The notes under the pieces: model-generated | What the model saw: only the letters and a program-made list of their open reading frames with translations | Databases searched by the model: none | What the model was told of the DNA's origin: nothing | Made by a program: the position numbers and the translations under genes | Shown: positions 61,540-64,000 of the stretch, piece by piece | How positions within the stretch are numbered: the first letter of the stretch is position 1 | Layout of the letters: every line of letters begins with the position of its first letter | Assembly (NCBI GenBank): GCA_963969595.1 | Contig: OZ018410.1 | Span: 27,718,913 to 27,782,912, forward strand | DNA from: Neckera pumila | Lineage: Eukaryota; Streptophyta; Bryopsida; Hypnales; Neckeraceae | Direction: 5' to 3' | Length of the DNA stretch: 64,000 bases

Positions 61540-62536
61540 AAAGAAAAGAAAAGAAAAGAAATTGCATTGATATTTCAAATCATTTGTTTCTCAGATAGTA
61601 CATTCATCTTGCACCTACTTAACAAGTTTTAGAGAATATAATCAAGTTTTTTCTTCACTTTAAATTCTTAGACTTTGAAATTAATTCTTTAACATAAAAA
61701 ATTACAAAATCTAAATCTAAAATACATAGATTTTATATTAAGAGAATTCAAAGTCTTGTAATCTAGTGTAGCATTAGGAAAAAAATGAGCTCTCTAAGGG
61801 GCTACTTCCCTTTTTGAAGAATTCCCCTCAATGGAACTCTCAGCCATTTTGAAGGATAGTAGTCACAATAAAAAAATATTAAAAAATAAAAAAATATAAT
61901 AAAAAAATATTTTTAAATATTTTTAAAAATTAAAATTAAAAAAATAAATTGTTTAATAATAATAATTCAGAAATAGCAATCTGACATGGCACCACTTATG
62001 CCAACACCAAATTTGAAATTTTGTAATTTTGTATTTATTTTAATGTTTAATTTTTTAATATTTTTTAATATTTTTTCAATTATTTAAATGATTTGTCCAA
62101 CTCTATTCAGGCCCTACAGTTTGTTGGCCAAATTAGGAAAAAAATTATACGTGTATCTATATTTATTTATTTTCAGTTCCTTTTTCTACCTAGCTTTCCT
62201 TACTGAGCCATACAAGAAGAAAATAGACCCCGACCTATTTCTTGCTATCCGGTTTTCACAGCCCTTTTGAGGGCTGAATTTTTACCTTTGAAAGGTACAA
62301 GAAATACTGTAATTTCCACTTTGAATACTTACATCTTACAATCTACAAAATCAAATTTTCTACTACATTTTCTACTAAATTTCTTCTACACATTCTCATT
62401 CTATTCTAATGCAATATCTTGCAATCAAATAGTATGCCAAAAAAAGGTCTAGAATTTTTGCACTTTGCAATAGAAATGGCAAATTTGGATTTGTTTTTTG
62501 TTAAACATATTATAGATATGGAATTTTAGGAATTAA
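61540..62536. mobile_element. Degenerate family 1 element split by a family 3 MITE
   Basis: The left part holds TGCACCTACTTAACAAG and AATCAAGTTTTTTCTTC, decayed matches to the 6000 copy. After the nested element, the right part has TTTGCAATAGAAATGGCAAA and ends GGAATTTTAGGAATTAA, a decayed form of the GGTCCTTTAGGGGTTAA end (TTAA at 62533). The left boundary is not clear. A run of AAGAA units lies at about 61538-61560. Confidence 0.5.
61772..62290. mobile_element. Family 3 MITE inside a decayed TTAA element
   Basis: The left end is CATTAGGAAAAAAATGAGCT with CTCTAAGGGGCT following. The right end, CAGCCCTTTTGAGGGCTGAA then TTTTTACC, lacks the final TAATG. The centre carries CTGACATGGCACCACTTATG, as in the 32114 copy in reverse complement. 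Confidence 0.6.
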
Positions 62537-62791
62537 ACAATTTCTTTCATTGGCTAGTTACATTGGCATTATAACCGTGTTTGGCATTGTCAAGGGTACC
62601 ATTCCATGAATAACTTGACCAATTCTTATATAAGGTAATTACACTCAATTGTAAACTATTTGCACTTCTATAGTGGATATACACTAGCAAAAAAATTCAC
62701 AACGCGTTGCCATTTTTTAGCCAAATTATTTTCTTAGGTGCAATCTGGCACTCAAAAGTCCAAAAAATAAAGCCCTGGTTCCACGCCAGTA

Positions 62792-63232
62792 AGGTAAAAG
62801 ACCCCATTGCGGTCAAAATTAGGAGTGTGCCTACATGCCATTGCTGAAATTTTTCAAATTTTTTCCCACACAAAGATAAGTGTGAGAGACAGTGAGGGCA
62901 TTTGAAATAATATTTTTTGGACCAAGTATGAATTAGTTCTGGATTTTTGAAGTGATCAGCCCATAGGAGTCTATAGGCTACTTCATGACCAACAAAATCT
63001 GAATCCAATATGGTCATCTTCCTACCCAATGTAGTCACAACATTTTCAAACATGGAAGACCTAAAATATCAGTTTTTACAAAGAATTTTACACTAAAAAG
63101 TTGGAAGTACCTATTGAGGTCACTAATTACTCCATAACTACCATGTAAGGCATTGATTGTGGCCTAAAAAACCACAATGGGGTCATTAGGTGTTCATCAT
63201 GGGTCATTTGACCGCAATGGGGTCATTTACCT
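62792..63232. mobile_element. TA-type MITE, 441 bp, beside a promoter
   Basis: TA flanks both ends (62790-62791 and 63233-63234). Inverted repeats of 26-27 bp, 62792-62817 and 63207-63232, differ at one position and begin AGGTAAAAGACCCCATTGCG. A second CCACAATGGGGTCATTAGG copy lies just inside the right end. A 118-codon minus-strand frame inside has no domain and starts outside the ends. It lies immediately upstream of the next gene. Confidence 0.85.
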
Positions 63233-63553
63233 TATATAGACTGAGGGAGACAGCATGAGGCGAGCTGGCGATCGCCAAACCCTAAAACTGCGATTGCTCT
63301 CGTATCTTCGAATTTCTGCTGCACTGCTTCTTTCATCACATCTCCAGTCCCTCGGTTTCTGCACCTCGATCGATCGATCCCTTGGTCGCCATACACCTAC
63401 AGGAGGTACCCAGCATATCTTCTTCACTCATCCATCGCAAACTCTCTCTGTTTTAGGGTAACATCCCGCCATTCCTTTTGCATTCCAAATTTCCAATCTG
63501 TTGAATGCTTTTGACGAAATCGCTGTAGGTCCAGGCGGAGGTCGTTCGGCACC
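63233..63553 (+). promoter_or_regulatory. Promoter and leader of the right-edge gene
   Basis: TTATATAGAC at about 63232-63241 is a plausible TATA box, abutting the right end of the preceding MITE. The following 300 bases are GC-richer. An ATG frame at 63255-63461 could be an upstream ORF, though it may start before transcription does. A splice acceptor (CGCTGTAG/GTCC) near 63527 suggests an intron in the leader. Confidence 0.45.
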
Positions 63554-64000
63554 ATGAGCGGCGCGCAGCGTAGTAGCATGCACTACGCGCGTGCTCTGTT
63601 GAGAGCCTTTCAGAAGGTGGAGCCCTCTCGCCTCGGGCCTCGCAGTGGCGGTAATGGTGCTGCGCCTTCCGTGAAGCCTGTGCAAGGAGCGACTCGACTT
63701 CAGAGACTGCGAGATTCGGATTTGCATTCTGCCGACTCGTTTCAGAAGGTAAGGGAGATGGCCTGAAATGGCATGTTTTTTGAGACTTTGGGGAGGGTTA
63801 AGAAGAATGCTCGATTATGAAAATAAGTTGTCATTGTTTTTGTCGCGAATAATCATAGGCATTTGCATGTTCTCTCTCGCAAGCGTTTCTTTCGTACTGG
63901 CAGGGCTTGTGCTCTGCAGTCCAGATACGGAAGTCTGATTTAGGGTTTTCCATGCATTTTGCCGACTCGTTTGAGAAGGTAGGGAGATCGGGCAAATTGG
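63554..64000 (+). CDS. First exon of an unidentified gene, runs off the window
   Basis: The ATG at 63554 is in good context (CACCATGAG). The exon runs to 63748, where AAG/GTAAGG is a strong donor, giving 65 codons in phase 0. The encoded start is rich in Arg, Ser and Ala with almost no acidic residues until LRDSDLHSADSF, which suits a mitochondrial or plastid transit peptide. I do not recognise the family. The rest of the window is intron 1; no second exon is identified. The exon's last 20 bases and the donor are nearly repeated at about 63957-63988. Confidence 0.6.
63957..63990 (+). repeat. Second copy of the exon 1 end and splice donor
   Basis: GCCGACTCGTTTGAGAAGG followed by TAGGGAGAT repeats the exon 1 terminus GCCGACTCGTTTCAGAAGG plus TAAGGGAGAT seen at 63731, about 229 bases upstream. 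It lies in intron 1. Confidence 0.7.

Noticed and set aside
62697..63053. A 118-codon minus-strand open frame
   Set aside because: It crosses the left boundary of the 62792 MITE and shows no domain; other parts of that element are plainly noncoding.
62626..63239. Outer inverted pair TTATATAAGGTAA / TTACCTTATATA
   Set aside because: The longer 26-27 bp repeats at 62792 and 63207 with TA flanks are far better ends; the outer match is short and AT-rich and probably chance.
1..64000. CRISPR arrays, tRNA or rRNA genes
   Set aside because: I saw no regularly spaced identical repeats with unique spacers, and no cloverleaf or rRNA signature; the window is eukaryotic.

Overview
This window is nuclear DNA from a land plant. 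It holds split genes with GT-AG introns for two plant families (a DA1-type UIM-LIM peptidase and a TPD1-type secreted cysteine-rich ligand). Most of the rest is AT-rich DNA built from small inverted-repeat transposons, one LINE and one decayed Ty3/gypsy element. I cannot name the species. The mix of gene-poor AT-rich DNA, short introns and abundant TTAA-flanked elements would suit a bryophyte, lycophyte or fern better than a typical angiosperm, but that is a weak inference.

Genes. (1) 11769-13805, minus strand: a four-exon TPD1-like gene whose reading frame joins across all three introns (244 codons). (2) 37080-37753, plus strand: a three-exon gene for a small single-pass membrane protein resembling the Coa1 cytochrome oxidase assembly family; its 5' end may lie further upstream. 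(3) 53123-58334, plus strand: a complete ten-exon DA1-like gene of 514 codons, with both ubiquitin-interacting motifs, the LIM zinc ligands and the HELMH peptidase site. (4) 59718-60230, plus strand: an ankyrin-type PGG membrane-domain pseudogene with in-frame TAG codons. (5) 63554 to the right edge: the first exon of a plus-strand gene with a basic N-terminus, running out of the window. A weak coding candidate lies at 38195-38542.

Mobile DNA. At least five inverted-repeat families can be recognised by comparing copies within the window. Family 1 is about 900-930 bp, flanked by TTAA, with ends CCCCTAAAGGACC (copies at 6000, 26071, 26964, 31863, 39941, 46808, 60762 and about 61540); its ends and target resemble piggyBac, but I see no transposase. 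Family 2 is about 300-350 bp, ends AGGTAGGNGG, flanked by TA (3960, 5697, 9544, 25177, 25833). Family 3 is about 240-420 bp, with ends CATTAGAGAAAATTT (17050, 18320, 21676, 24388, 27826, 32114, 61772). Family 4 is about 680-820 bp, ends GCAAGAAACACTTG (16201, 19442, 34287). There are also shorter TA-flanked elements and a CACTA-type element with a 3-bp duplication. The insertions are nested in a consistent order: family 1 inside family 2, and family 3 inside family 1. This gives a relative history of the region.

Layout. 1-9850 is repeat-derived; 9850-15700 is richer in unique sequence and carries the TPD1-like gene; 15900-35000 is almost wholly transposon-derived or featureless AT-rich DNA; 35500-38900 is a gene island with the Coa1-like gene; 39900-51970 holds two TTAA elements, a LINE and a Ty3/gypsy remnant; 52100-58750 is the DA1-like gene; 59700-63230 is a pseudogene and nested elements; the last 770 bases begin a new gene. 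The genes show no functional linkage with each other.
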